Positions 22,273 through 34,489 of a stretch of 64,000 nucleotides of DNA are shown piece by piece. Location of the stretch: NCBI GenBank assembly GCA_025506515.1, contig CM046442.1, positions 16,281,187-16,345,186 of the forward strand. Reading direction: 5' to 3'. Within the stretch, counting starts at the first letter, position 1; each line of letters opens with the position of its first letter. A model generated the notes under the pieces. The model was not told where the DNA came from. It saw only the letters and a program-made list of their open reading frames with translations, and made no database searches. The position numbers and the translations under genes are program-made. Origin of the DNA: Flaveria trinervia. Its lineage: Eukaryota > Streptophyta > Magnoliopsida > Asterales > Asteraceae.

Positions 22273-25221
22273 CTAGTTAGCTTTTGAGACCCAAACCATT
22301 TTGGTTTTGGGTCTGTTCTCATCAACAGATTTTATACTAACTGATTTGTCATGATTAACAGCCGTTGAAGATGGAGATGGTGCTGAAAAGGATTCCTTTG
22401 ATTTTGGCTTAGTTTTCCTTTTCAGTGATTTAATCACATGTACATCTATTTGGTTAACTCTCCCCAACAGATGTTGAACCATCATAACAAGTTGTGTCTG
22501 ATTGGTTGTTAAAGCCTTCAGTTCAGCAGACACATCAGTACTTGTTTTTGATTGGTTCCTGTGACGCACCATGTCCTCCTTTTTGAAAGACACAGACTTA
22601 GTCTGTTGTTTTGATACTCCTTGAGGAATATTTTCAGCTGTTTTATGATAAACCACTTCCTTCTGTTTAGATTTTTGTGAAGACTTTGGTTTATCAGTTT
22701 GAGATGTTTGTGGCACAAACTTGGTTTCAAACTCATCTTTCATTTCATTAATATTCTTTTTAATGATTATATCTTTGTTAAATTTTGAACCCTTTCTGTA
22801 CCAACATTCATCAGTGAGATGATAGAATAGACCACATATTCACATGGCTTTTTCTTTATCTTCTGTTGTTCAACTGCTGAAGAAGATGAAACTACTGAAG
22901 GTGTGTTCTTCAGTACTTTCTTCCTCTCAGTACTTATATGAAGTACTGAAGGATTTGTAACAACTGAAGACTTGTTCTTCAAAAGTTGTCTATCAGTACA
23001 TTTGGATTTCCTGATAGACTCTTCAGTAGTTGTCAAACCATGTTTGGTTTCATTTGGTTTGAAATATTCTTCAGGTGTTGTTACTTGCTCTTCAGTACTT
23101 TAAATACCTTGTGAGATAACACCTGAAGTGCTCAGCTTTTCTTTGATCATGTGTTCATCAGCAGTAAGACCATCAGCAGATTGATTAGCTGAGGTACTAT
23201 TACTGACTTCATCCTCTGATTGTACATTATCACTTGAGGATGAGACACATGATGATGTGGTTTGGGGATTGATTTCACCTTCAGATTTTACTTCTGTCTT
23301 GGGAGTAAAATCTGTAGGAGGTTCAGTGTGATTATATCCAATCCCAAACTTCACATTTGAAGTTGTTTGCTTACTGAGAAGCATTTCAAACCCCTTGCAA
23401 GATGTTACCCAGCGTTCACATTCAACTTGAGTAGCTACAAGTGTTTCTTTGAGACTCTTATGATTTTCTAAAATGCCTTAGCCTTTTCATCAGTGATTTG
23501 GCATTTTAATTTGTAAATCTCATCATCTTTTTCTTTTAAAACAGACTCAAACTCAGCTTTTCTTTTGGAAATCACTTTCTCTAGGTCAAGATTTCAATTA
23601 ATTAAAGCTACATTTGCTTCTCTAATTGAGGCAAAAGCAGCTATGCATGACTCAGAACACAACTTTGCCTTAGCCTCGGAAGATACTTGTGGTACCTGTG
23701 ATGATGAAGCATTTGAGCATGAACCATCAGTAGACTCCAGGGCCATAAGAGCAAGATTTCCAAAAGGATTTTCACCACCATGTTGACCAGCACTAGATAA
23801 CACTTTTTTAGAATAATCAGAAAGATCTCTGGTAAACTACTCCAGTCAACAACTCCAGGAGTGAAAAAGCTTTGATGTGATTGAGATTGAGATTGAGATT
23901 GTTGACTTGATTGAGATGGTTAAGGCTCAGGTAGGGCATGTGGTTGTTGAGCTATGGGTACTGGAACATAATTGGACTGAGGAATGTAAAAACAAGGATA
24001 AGGATATGGCATTTGACCTTGAGGAACAAAATATGCAGGAGATGATTGAATTTGCGAATGATGACCGGAACTGGTAGAATGTTGCCCTTTGGTTTGTGAA
24101 TTATTGCCTGGAAAGGTCACAAAAGGTGCAGAAGAGTTAGATCCAGATGATCTAACTCTCTTGCAAAATGTCCAAGTCTATGGCACTTGTGACACCTCAA
24201 CTTGCTCTTGTCAAAACCAACTTTGGTTTTTCTAGAGAGACCAGGGAATTTTCTACCTGTCCTTTTATAAAATTTTTGAGATCTGATATTAACTAATGCC
24301 ATTTGGCTCAAAATATCCATCTCTTCCAAATCATCATCAGCAATTCCTTTCAAATCATCCATCAAAAAGCATAGATTGTCACTATTACATCCTGAATTAC
24401 TATCAATACTAGCAAAAGCATGATCTCCACTGTTTGAAGAGAAATCAATATGCTCATCATAAGAACTTTCTGATGTAGCATATTCTGACTCATGACCAAC
24501 CAGAGCAGTATTCTCTGGTACAAAATCATTAGTGAGCTTCCAGATAAAGTCAGTTTCCTTTTTTGTTCTATCTCTCTTTCAAATGTTAACAGTTTTCCAT
24601 GAAGTTGGGTGAGAGATAGATTGTCTAGATTTGCACTAGAGCGTAGGACAATAGTATATGTGTCCCATCTCTCAGGCAGGGATCTGAGAAATCTGTTGTT
24701 CATCTGACTATTTGTATATTCATGGTTAACCATTTTCAACTCATATATCAAACAGGAGAATCGCTCAAACTGTTGAGTTAGTGACTCACCCTTTCTATGA
24801 GAGAATGTCTCATATTGCTGGGCAAGGATTTCTCTATTGTTTGCTAAGACCTCATCAGTTCCCCCAAATTGTTCTTTCAGAGCAACCCAGAGGTCATGAG
24901 CAGATTCATGATGCATAAGTCCAGAATAGATTTCATTAGGCAATGCCATGGCCAGAATTCCATGGGTTTTAGCATCAATTTCAAACAGTTTCAGATCTTC
25001 ATCTGAATATTGCTCTTTCTTCTTCGGAACCATTTCATTGGTTTCTGGATTACTCACCATAGGCTTATATGGTCCATGAACCACAGATTTCCAACAACCT
25101 GAACTGTTGACAGACAGGTGATGGAGCATTCGTCGTTGCCATATGTTGTACTCACTCCTAACAAGCATCGGAGGCTTGTTGAGGAGCCAGTATTGTGAGG
25201 ATCATTGATTGATGTAGCCAT
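22273..25221 (-). pseudogene. gag: Element A gag, degraded
   Basis: The start is the ATG at 25221 (Met-Ala-Thr-Ser). A frameshift follows after about 14 codons, then the UBN2-type capsid domain (25168 to about 24550; LPNEIYSGLMHHESAHDLW, LPERWDTYTIVLRS). The first knuckle (CHKCHRLGHFARE, about 24150-24195) loses its last Cys through a one-base deletion relative to B. A Gln/Pro-rich part and a coiled coil (about 23590-23400) follow. The second knuckle near 22840 is scrambled by a frameshift. The frame closes at 22273 with the same Asn-stop ending as B. Confidence 0.88.
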
Positions 25222-25438
25222 TTTCACCAATTCAAACAGGTTCATTGAGATTTTAACAGATCTAGCTCAAAAACTCAACAACACAATTTAAAACAAAAAG
25301 AATCTCAAATTAATTCACAAGAAGCAACAGAAAAACAAACTCTATAACCAATTCTTGCAAATTTGCTAATTCGATCAAACTTAGATATCAAAAGAACAGT
25401 TTCAATGATCAATTGTTAAATCGATCAACAATTAACCT
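25222..25438 (-). other. Element A untranslated leader
   Basis: This leader lies between PBS and gag start and is similar to 9410-9625 of B. No coding signal is seen. Confidence 0.7.
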
Positions 25439-25450
25439 GCTCTGATACCA
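25439..25450 (-). other. Element A primer-binding site (tRNA-iMet)
   Basis: The minus strand reads TGGTATCAGAGC, two bases from the LTR end at 25453. Confidence 0.92.
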
Positions 25451-25452
25451 TT

Positions 25453-26164
25453 TGAAAGGATCAAGATCTAGTTTGATCAATTAGATTAGGATTTGCAGCG
25501 GAATAGCACACGAATTAGACGAAATTATAGCAAGAATAAGATGAATATTCAATCAAACAGTAACGATTATAGAGAGAGAGTTTTATGCAAAAAGAATGTT
25601 TTCATTCATGCACAAGCTTCCTGTATCGGGAAATTAGGTCAACATTCCTTTTATAAGGAATGTGACATCAGCTGACGTCACTTGATAGTGACATCTAACT
25701 GATTTATATAAACAATGAAAGTAAAGTAAACTACTGAAGATGCCCACAACAACTGAGGACACCTTCACTAAAAGCTAAGTATAAGCTAACATTACAACTA
25801 CTGAAGTTATAACATCTGAAGTGTAAGAACTTCAGATGTTTTACATAATATAAAACTACTGATTACAAACTACTGAAATGTAAACCATCACAACTACTGA
25901 AGAGAACTACTTTAGCTTTTGTGATAACTTCTGAGAACTTGATCTTCAGACTTTGTCTTCAGCAGTTGTCTTCAGACTTTGTCTTCAGCTATTGTCTTCA
26001 GCTGTTGTGTTCAGACTTTGTCTTCAGCAGTTGTCTTCAGACTTTGTCTTCAGCAGTTGTCTTCAGACTTTGTCTTCAGCTGTTGTAGATCACTTCAGTT
26101 GTTTTGATGTCTGTGGGACTTAAAGGTTTTTCTGATCTGGCTCATTGGTTCTTTTGGTCCAACA
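25453..26164 (-). repeat. Element A 5' LTR (712 bp)
   Basis: This is the partner of 1980-2809. It carries the same TGACGTCA (25673-25680) and TATA region, but a shorter tandem array (five AGACTTTGTC copies, about 25940-26085). It ends at the one-mismatch target duplication ATACA (26165-26169). Confidence 0.93.
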
Positions 26165-26486
26165 ATACAATATTCATTTCAAACATAGTTTGTTTGCATT
26201 ACAATTCAAAAACATTAAATAAAAGAATGCCATCCAAAAAGAGCCGAGTAGCCGCCCATGCCATCCTCAACAACGTTACCTGCCAACTGGAAACATATAA
26301 AAGTCAGCGTTGCTGAGTGAGTTCTAGTTTTAAAATAAAACATACTTTTCTTTCATTAAAACCATTCTTTACATTCATGCGATCATACATCATACGTACA
26401 CATAGATAATATCATTATTAGCTTCATTAATCGTTCATACTTTCATTCGTACGTTCATTACTTTCGATGACATGTACATTACCTCA

Positions 26487-26735
26487 AACATTGTGCACGA
26501 AGCGGGTAACTAGGCCTAAGGTCTTTCATCGACCTCGAACATTGGGCACGGAGCTGACTCCAGTACCTAGGGCAAGTACACTTACCATTTATCTTTCCTC
26601 TTTCATTCCGGATCAATGCCATATGCTATACCCCGAACATTGTGCACGAAGCTGGTAAATGGGCCTAGGGTCTTTCATAGACCTCGAACATTGGGCACGA
26701 AGCTGACTCCAGTACCTAGGGGTAGTGGCAAGGAT
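26487..26735. repeat. 149-base imperfect tandem duplication in the G1 LTR
   Basis: The segment starting AACATTGTGCACGAAG at 26487 recurs at 26636 (offset 149), the second copy ending near the CAGTACCTAGG motif. Each copy also contains a shorter internal AACATTGGGCACG repeat, so the module is itself built of two related halves. Confidence 0.85.
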
Positions 26736-27269
26736 CCCATACATATGGTCAATCACAAAGATTGGACCCCTGTGTGCATACTTCTGGGGTAGCTAACCCG
26801 CACACAGTTGAGCTAACACCCTTCATTGGGTGTGCACCTCCATACATTGCTTGCAAGCCTATCTTACATTCATTCGTTCATTAATGCATGCATTCATTCA
26901 TCATATTCCTCTTTTCAATTTCTTTCACTTACATTACATAATACTTTCATTTCATTCATTAAGATTCAACTTAAAGTCACAAGAAAGATAAGCATATATC
27001 ATAATAAGGAACATCAACATACACAGTCAATAACATTATCATACAGGGCATCATACATAAACATACAACATCGAACATCATCAACATCAACACCAACATC
27101 ATGCCCAACATAACCTCTAAGGCCCCAATAGCTGTCTTACATGAACTTACGGGATACTTCCACATCAAAACTTACATATGCACTTTCCCCCAAACGTCAG
27201 TACATAAACTATGTTTTCCCCGAGTGCACAAGCCCTACATGTGCGTATGGGCCCCCTTCAATCGCATGG

Positions 27270-27510
27270 CCTTCCAGGCGATTGAACATCATGCAAATGA
27301 ATAACATGTGATTGAACACCTATGCGAATGAACCACTGCGGATGAACTCAATGCGGATGAGTCCCATGTGAATGGAACTAATGCGAATGTACACTTTGTG
27401 CGGATGAAATTAATGCAGATGAGCACTTATGCGAATGGGCTCTCAGGTGCACGACTCCCTATGCGACTAGCCCCCAATCGTGTGAATGAATATCAATCAT
27501 GCGAATCAAC
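27270..27510. repeat. ATGCGAATGA motif array in the G1 LTR
   Basis: At least a dozen degenerate copies of ATGCGAATGA / TGCGGATGA / GGCGATTGA stand at roughly 15-25 base spacing. The same motif class fills non-coding regions of copia elements C and D. Confidence 0.8.
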
Positions 27511-28121
27511 CTCAATTGCATCTCATTCGGCCATATGGCCTCCATTCGGTCGCCTAGCCCTAGTTGATGCAGAATGCAGTTCATCCCGAACCCAATCTTC
27601 CATTTTCGACCTCCAAGCTCATCCAAGTCTCTTCTAAGCCCAAATCAACCATTCTAAACCTTAGGAAAACATACCACAACACCATACAAGCACACACAAG
27701 ACCGAAATCATACATCACTCGCATCATACACAAACACATACACACGGGTCAAACACACACACTTCAAAACAATTTTCAGATGTGTTCCAGCCCCAACATC
27801 ACTCAAAAACATGTAAAAGAGGGGTCCTGGAACTCACACAAACCACACCAAGAAGTAGAGCTTCGATTGGACCCGCTACACGACGATTTTGCACACTTGA
27901 ATCCACCCGAACCAACTTTTTCTTCTTTTCTCCCTTTTCTCTCTTCTTTCTCTCTATGTTGCAGAATTTTGGAGATGTGGGGAGGGTGTGGGCTGCCCTC
28001 CCCTCTTATTCTCCTTCTCTTCCGAACTTTCTCGCGTTGGCGAGTTTGGTCCCTCGACTTTGGACTTTATTTCTTTTTCTCCTTTCGTCGGCTTCAAAAA
28101 AATAAATAGTCGGGTGTTACA

Positions 28122-30189
28122 TAAGGAAAATAACATAACATAAGATGTAATAAGCCAATTAATTTCATTTATTTAACTAGGTCCATTCCTAGATGTGAAA
28201 GCACTTCAAGATGTCAATCAAACTTAAGCATTTCCTGAAACATGTTAAAAGTAAAAGGTCAACATAATATTGGTGAGATTTCTATAGTCTTCAATACATA
28301 AGTATATAAAAGATGGCAATTCATGTCATGAAATTAGCGAACAAAGTAACTAGGGATGTAAGACAGAATGCACAATCAAATCTTGACAGTTTACAAGTCT
28401 CAAACGTTTACAAGTATATACGATTAGCTCAGTGTACTTGGATTAACTAAGTAGGTTTGTCAGGCTCATAGATATATGACATCGCCAGGCTAGCAATAGT
28501 TAATAATTGTACATATAATCGATATTACATGGTAGCTACAAAGATCAACTAACCACAACATACAAAATTACCATAAGTTTACAACAATCAAACGTTTTTA
28601 CAAGTGCAATGATTATAAAGTAACATGTTTCACCCCAAAATATGAAAATATGAAAAGGGGTATAGAAATACTCACTTGATAAAATAAGTATAGGATGATG
28701 ATTAATAAGAAAAATATAATAAGCAACACCCCCACATAGTTCTTCACAAGGTACCTAAGTATATATATTTACAAGATTTAAGTTCAATAATAAAATTAAC
28801 GATTTTATGTGCACTAGGGTATTAGGATTTGGGGATTTTTGTAAATAATTTAGTGAACTCTTATTTATATTTTTTTTCAATAAGAAGTAACATTATAAAA
28901 TTTTAAAGGAATTATATCCATTGTTAATAACTTGTGTATTATAACATATATTTGGATACTATAAATCAACGAAAATATAAGATTCAATAATAGCTTAACA
29001 ATTTAAATTATTATGGAAATCATTTTTATAACCATACTTAGTTATAGTTTTTATAATAAAATGTTAAAAATGTTTTATTGAATAAAATAAATTTACAAAA
29101 AATAGTTTAAGTGATTTTAAAAATTACAAGTTTGTAAAAAATCATTTTTTTATATTTAATAAAATTTTTCTACAAATGAATTAAGGCTAAAAAACATTTT
29201 GAAAATAACAAGAGGGTGCCCGAGTTCGAACCCAGAACCTCTATATTGAAAAACGAGTGGGGAACCGGTGAACCAAGGCCTTGGCCGAGGTTTATCTTGG
29301 TTTCCAAATCTTAAAAACACCAAACGCAAAACCCCCCCTAATACATGAACCCTTGGTTCGGGTTAACCTAAAATGAAGATCAAATCGACTAGTTTCGTGC
29401 TTGGAACCATAGGGCTTTTGTTCTTTATGATGAAACGAACATGTAGGTGGTTTCAATTACCTGATTGAAGCCTAACACGTCCAGAAACAATGAAGAACAA
29501 GTTGCGATGGAGTTTGAACTCAATTCGTGTGCAGATGCTTATGAAAATCAAATTAACTTCGTGTGAAGCTACGGATAGTGTTTTGATGTAAAGCCCTCTC
29601 TCAATTTCAGTTTAATTTGCCCAGAAAGTGGTTTTTGATTGTTGTGCAGGTCGCGATGAAATGGTTGTGTGGATCGACTTGTTTGTGTGTTTTCAGGAGA
29701 AAGTGAGAGTTGTGAATGATTATTATTTGTCAGATGGTTGTTTATGTTGGTTTAATTAGGTTATTAATATCGTTTTATGCTCGAACGGCTATATGATTAA
29801 TGGGTTTCGGTTATGCCTTTGTTTGGATTTGTAACCGGTGTTTAAACCCGATTAAATGATGCATTTAAGTTCGAATTATGTTCAAGAACGGGTTGGGGAC
29901 AGTTTTAGATCATGAATCGACGGTATTTGAGGGTTTCAGGGCTCGCCGGACTTCGGCCGGAGGTGGCCGCGGCGGCCACCGAATTTACTCGGAGAGAGAA
30001 ACCATTTGGGGGTTTTGATTTTTAATTTTAGAGAAATAGTCCCTCAACTTATGGATGTTTATTATTTTATACATAAACCTTCTATTTAAAGTTTATAAAA
30101 TGACATTAAGGCCCCCTTGACTTATTAAATCCAAGTTTTAAACATTTTTAAGTTCAATAATTTTTACAAATTATTATTATTATTAACAA

Positions 30190-30227
<38 letters not shown>

Positions 30228-30505
30228 TATTATTATTATTATTATTATTGTTATTGTTATGTGTTGTTGTTGTTGTTGTTGTTGTTGTTATTAATATTAA
30301 TATTATTATTATATAACAATTATCATTATAATCTTTCAAGTTAAAGGATTAAAAGATAAATTAAAGCAATATGCATAAGCAATCCATATATTTCATGTAT
30401 AGCAATAAAGGCCCTTACAAGAATTAACAAAGCTAATTTAAATTAACCCAAAATTACACGATGTTACAATTTGGTAAAATATCTTTTCTTTTTTTTTCTT
30501 CATTT
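28122..30505. other. Non-coding AT-rich stretch, probably an old LTR remnant
   Basis: No coding region is visible. The stretch has features often seen in gypsy LTRs: a CACCCC...GGGG segment followed by a polypyrimidine-poor AT tract (28640-28700), a GC-rich island with CGGCCGG/GGCCGCGGCGGCC near 29945-29980, and a GTCCCTCAACTT phrase near 30035, similar to GTCCCTCGACTT in the G1 LTR at 28050. A GGTTCGAACTC segment on the minus strand near 29225 resembles a tRNA T-arm but has no cloverleaf. I cannot define its ends. Confidence 0.4.
30168..30310. repeat. ATT/TTG trinucleotide microsatellite
   Basis: Runs of ATT pass into a GTT/TTG run and back to ATT. It looks like a simple repeat grown by slippage. 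Confidence 0.95.
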
Positions 30506-30510
30506 ATTCA

Positions 30511-31217
30511 TGTTGGAACCTGGTATTTGAACTAAACACCAACTGATTAACGTGTTAAACCAAACCAAATAGTACGGAATCCTATTTGATTAGTGATCCA
30601 ATCAGTGAGAACGCATGTAGACACAATAATGTATTGAATCTGACGTCAAGAATCGATTAGGAATTTATCTACAGCGTTTTATGAACTTGGAGTACGAGCT
30701 TAGAGGCTTTGGACGGCTAGGGTACATCTGGAGTCGAAGTGGATTCAATGCTTACATTTTTCCACGAATTAGGTGGTATTTATAGGTTAGGGTTGCTTAT
30801 TCGGGCGACTGAACCATCAGCATGGTTCATTCGTGCGATTGAGTCATGCGGTTGATCCATTCGCACGACTGAGTATTCAGTCGTGCGACTGAGTCAATCT
30901 CATGTTATAGTCATACGACTGATCCAATCTCCTGATTCAGTCGTGCGATGAGTCATTCATATGAAGTTGTTCATGCGTATGATCCATTAGCATGGGCCAT
31001 TCTCATGATGACTTCATGTTATTAAGTTTGAATGTATTAATTGTCATAACATTATTTATATTAATTCAAACAACCACAAACCTATATAATCAAGTCAGTA
31101 TGTGTTAAACAACTCATTAAAGAAATATTAAACATTATAAACACAACCAAACATTTGTATTTCATTAAGTACCCAACGATTACATAAGCGTAAGACAATA
31201 AAGACATATTACATTCA
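30511..31217 (-). repeat. Element C 3' LTR, start truncated (707 bp)
   Basis: This aligns with 43625-44318 but stops at CATTCAG, where the third ORF begins directly. The other LTR, and that of element D, continue for about 32 more bases to a TGTT end. TATAAATA (minus strand, 30777-30784) and the TCGTGCGACTGA motif array (about 30800-31010) form the promoter region. Confidence 0.88.
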
Positions 31218-34200
31218 GCAGACAAGTTTGTAAGCCACATTGGGTTAAATACCCTGATAGTATCCATTTTCCCTTCTTTGTTCAGAACTATGACCGCCTC
31301 TCCTGTTCTCCAATCATAGTACCACTATTTAAAGTGTGGAGTGAAGTCCTGTGGCAATTCCCTGAGAGGGATCTTGACATTATTCTTGGGGGACTCCACT
31401 TCAGCACTATCTTAGGCTTCCCAGTTATGGGATCAACTTCAGACCGTCTAATATACCTTGTAGGTTGTTGAGGTTTGAAGTTGACCCACCTGGTATGGTA
31501 CTCTTTCTTCAGGGCAGCCTCAAACCAGCCTGACATCTTCTTCGGGTCAGCATATAGTAACTTTAGTTTAGCCAGCTGGTTAAGCTCAAAACCAGGTAGA
31601 GACTTTAGATCATACGGGAATCTAAAGTACTCGATACCCATCTCTCTCTTTACCACGTATATGTTAAGATCATCAAAATGAGCCCATGCGATAATCTTGC
31701 CTGACACCTTTTGATGTTTCTTTACTCTGTAGAGCTGGTGTATACATTTGGTTTAGGAGCAGAGTGTTGTGCTCGGATCTCCTCAAAACATGTAGCCCAT
31801 TCAGCCTTTCTGATATCAACATTGGTGATTGAGGCTTGGGATTGTTCTTCAACCCTCTCAGTCTCTTGTTCCATCTGATCCAGTATATCAAACGTATCAC
31901 TGACTAGGGAATCACCCAAATTGGGGACCTGGTTTCCCTCTTTGTCAGCATACTCTGGATAGTGATCTGCTGTGACATCCTCGATCTCTATCTCATCGAT
32001 GTCCTGAGCTCGTCATCACTTTCAACATGGACTGTTGGAGCATCTTTCACGATATCATCAGGATTGAGTCGGAACATTTCAGCCAGTTGCTCGTCGGTGA
32101 GATCATGAATTATCTCTCCTTCTTCAGGAGTGTAATTCACCGATCTCCTGGCAATCCCCTGCAGATCAAAAATCATTGTGAGTTGAGTCTTGATCTGTTA
32201 GAGGGGAGCAATATCATATTCATCTCCTTGAAAATTTGGATCTGCTTGATTTAAAACATGTAACACATCAATCATTAATCAACAATCAAAGCAGTAAACA
32301 TCAATAATAACCATAAACATTAATTACATTTATTTGATACGATATTCAAATACACATGAGTTAATAACATAAACAACTATGCATTACTCTTGTCTTGAAT
32401 AGCTGGTGTGTCAGTAGGATCAACAGAAGATGATGGGGCTCCTTGGTCTTGATTTTTCTTTGTGCGCCTCTCTTGACTTGAGCTGATGTAGATGCACCTG
32501 CATCTCTTCTTCATCATCATCATCACTGACATCATCACCTACATCAGTGTCATCCCCTTGATCATCACCATCATCATCATCATCATCATTGTCATCATCA
32601 TCACCATCATCTCCATCTCCTTCTCGGATCTTTAGAGGCTCATCTTTAGATCCCTTTAGTCTCAGCATAAGCTTCTTGTTCTGGGCCTCTAAATCTTGTA
32701 TCCTCTGTACTGAGGATGTATGCATCTCTCTTAGCTCTGTGATCTCTTGGCTCTGAGCCTTAATCCTCTGAATGGATGAGGCATGTGTATCATGCAGCTC
32801 CTCAATCTGGTGGCTCTGAGCCTCTATCCTTTGGGCTTGGGATACATTAAGCTCCATCAACTGATTAAGCTGAGAGACGCGTTGTTCATCTGTCGCCAGC
32901 AGCTTCAGCACTAACGGTTATTAGGTTGGCCAACTGCTCCTCCAACCCGACAGATGGGTAAGAGGATCCAAAAATAGGTGGGACCTGTGAAGAGGTCCCG
33001 ACTCCATGGCTGGTGGTGGTGGTAGTGGATGTAGAGAGATTGGCAGTGGTATAGATGTGGATGGCTGTGGATGAGCTATAGTGGTGGTGGATGGGAAGTG
33101 TGGTAACTGGTGGAGTAGTGGTGTGGAAGAGTGGTGTAGGAGGTGGTAGTGGTGGTGGGTGGAATGGTTGTAGTGATTTAGGTGGAGTGTGAGTGGTGGT
33201 AGGTGGAGTGGTGGTAGCTGTGGTGGTGGTTGTGGTGGTGATGAAGGTGATTTTGCGCTTCTTCTTTTTCAAGCCGTGGGCTGAGCCATCCTCTTCTTCC
33301 TCGATCCAGTCGAGGAGGATGATCTCCCCCTAGAACACGGCCAGGCAGATTAGGAGAATATGTAGGATCAGCAGTAGTCTCTCCCAATCTGCCTGGGCGT
33401 TAACCAACGCCCGGAGCCCTCATTTTGTGGAAACGACATTACTTCCCACAGTTCGAGTCAGAGGCTCCTCATCTGACTCCTCCTCTTCCTCACCAGGTAT
33501 GAAACCCTGGTGGAATCCAGCAGTGTCAGTGATATCTCCAGTGGGGGCAGATGCTGGAGATACAATATCAGTAATGGGGTCACTTGGTAGAGTGGGCAAT
33601 GTATCTCCTGCATCTCCGCTATCATCGTCATCAGAGTCATGCTCTGGAAGTGGTAGCTGCTCATTGTCGGAGTCGCTGTCTGTGTGACGCCACTTACGTC
33701 TGCCTGGTGCCACATAACTCTCATTGGCCAGATAGCCTATCAGTCTCTTCACCTGGGGCTTTACTTGCTTACCCTGGTAGACTCTCATATGACCCAGGGT
33801 TGTATCGTCCATGATATCTAAAACCATAACATCGTGGTGTTCCTTTGGCAGTGATGGCAGCTTCTTGTCGAAAATCATCTGCAAGAATCTGGGGTACATG
33901 CAAAAACCCTCCTTACCCTTTGCCTCCAGATTCTCCACAAGGTAAGAGAAGATCATACTAGAGAAGCTGAAGGGGTAGTTCAGCACCAGTGCCACATAGG
34001 CATTCTGGATCTGGTCTGAAAGATCATCAAACCACCCCTTCTGGAAGCAATGCACTTCAGTATGACAGTGCCAAGTACTTGTACTAGGGACAAAGGTTGC
34101 TCTTGTTGAGCACACTGAGTTGATGTCCCCAGCGTACTTAATCCTCAGAGAAAGCATCCTCTCACTGTTAGCGGGTGTAGCTTGGTGGGGTGTATAGCAT

Positions 34201-34485
34201 CATCTCCCAACCCAAGTACACGCTAAATGTCTTCAACTGTAATCTCTATGTCCATACCAAAGATGGAGCTCCTAATGCTGTATGGCTCGCGCGATCTATC
34301 CACAAAGCATTCTCCCAGAAGGTCGGTGTATGGGCTATAGGGAGTGCATGGGGTAGAGATGGCTTTGGTATCCTCGATCGCTTGAGGAAGGCGATGATCT
34401 CGGCAAACTCGGCACCATTTGGAGTTGTGTGGTCTAGATGTGCACAGATATTGTGCTTGGGATTGATAGACCATCTCTCCGCCAT
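31218..34485 (-). pseudogene. Element C third ORF (post-pol), degraded and 3'-truncated
   Basis: The likely start is the ATG at 34485 (Met-Ala-Glu-Arg). The N-terminal domain (to about 33780; motifs NICAHLDHTTPNG, FWENALW, MYPRFLQMIF) matches the domain order of A and B though the sequence is far apart. An acidic Asp/Glu linker follows (33480-33680), then Pro/Thr/His/Ser-rich low complexity (32960-33250). Next is a coiled coil with regular Gln/Leu/Ile heptads (about 32640-32900) and a poly-Asp run (32490-32620). A C-terminal domain (32170-31230) includes MSGWFEAALKKEYHTRW and ends in FNPMWLTNLSAE at the LTR. Frameshifts are near 34300, 33400, 32400 and 31710. The end of the ORF and the PPT are missing. 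Role unknown. Confidence 0.7.
32490..32620. repeat. ATC/CAT trinucleotide repeat encoding poly-Asp
   Basis: Runs of CAT on the plus strand give Asp-rich stretches with Gly and Glu on the minus strand inside the third ORF of C. It follows the predicted coiled coil. Confidence 0.85.
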
Positions 34486-34489
34486 CGAT

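Larger units (their letters stand above)
1980..26164 (-). mobile_element. Element A: Ty1/copia (Sirevirus-like) retrotransposon, split by element B
   Basis: This is a complete but degraded copia element inserted in the G1 LTR. In minus-strand order it has a 5' LTR (25453-26164), PBS, gag, protease and integrase down to 20682, then element B (8611-20676). RT-RNase H resumes at 8605, followed by a motif-rich spacer, a large third ORF (about 6310-2890), PPT and 3' LTR (1980-2809). Without B it is about 12.1 kb, the same length as B. Both LTRs start TGTTGGACC and end TTTCA in element orientation. Coding regions carry many frameshifts and stops, more than B, as expected for the older copy. Confidence 0.9.
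26165..28121 (-). mobile_element. Element G1 5' LTR, outer fragment (about 1.96 kb)
   Basis: This continues the G1 LTR after element A. It ends at 28121 with GGGTGTTACA, the inverse of the TGTAA end at 1836. Together with 1836-1979 the LTR is about 2.1 kb, a normal size for Tekay/Del elements, whose LTRs often start TGTAACACCC. It holds a 149-base tandem duplication (26487-26735) and an ATGCGAATGA motif array (27270-27510). The long open frames around 27560-28110 have no recognisable protein features. Confidence 0.75.

Noticed and set aside
27564..28109. 181-codon open frame in the G1 LTR
   Set aside because: Low-complexity His/Ser/Phe-rich translation within an LTR, no motif, and a competing open frame in another phase.
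29205..29290. tRNA-like or SINE-like segment with GGTTCGAACTC (minus strand)
   Set aside because: Only the T-arm/B-box phrase is present; I could not draw a cloverleaf or find a good A box or poly-A tail.
30154..30339. Asn/Ile/Thr repeat protein
   Set aside because: Translation of the ATT/TTG microsatellite.
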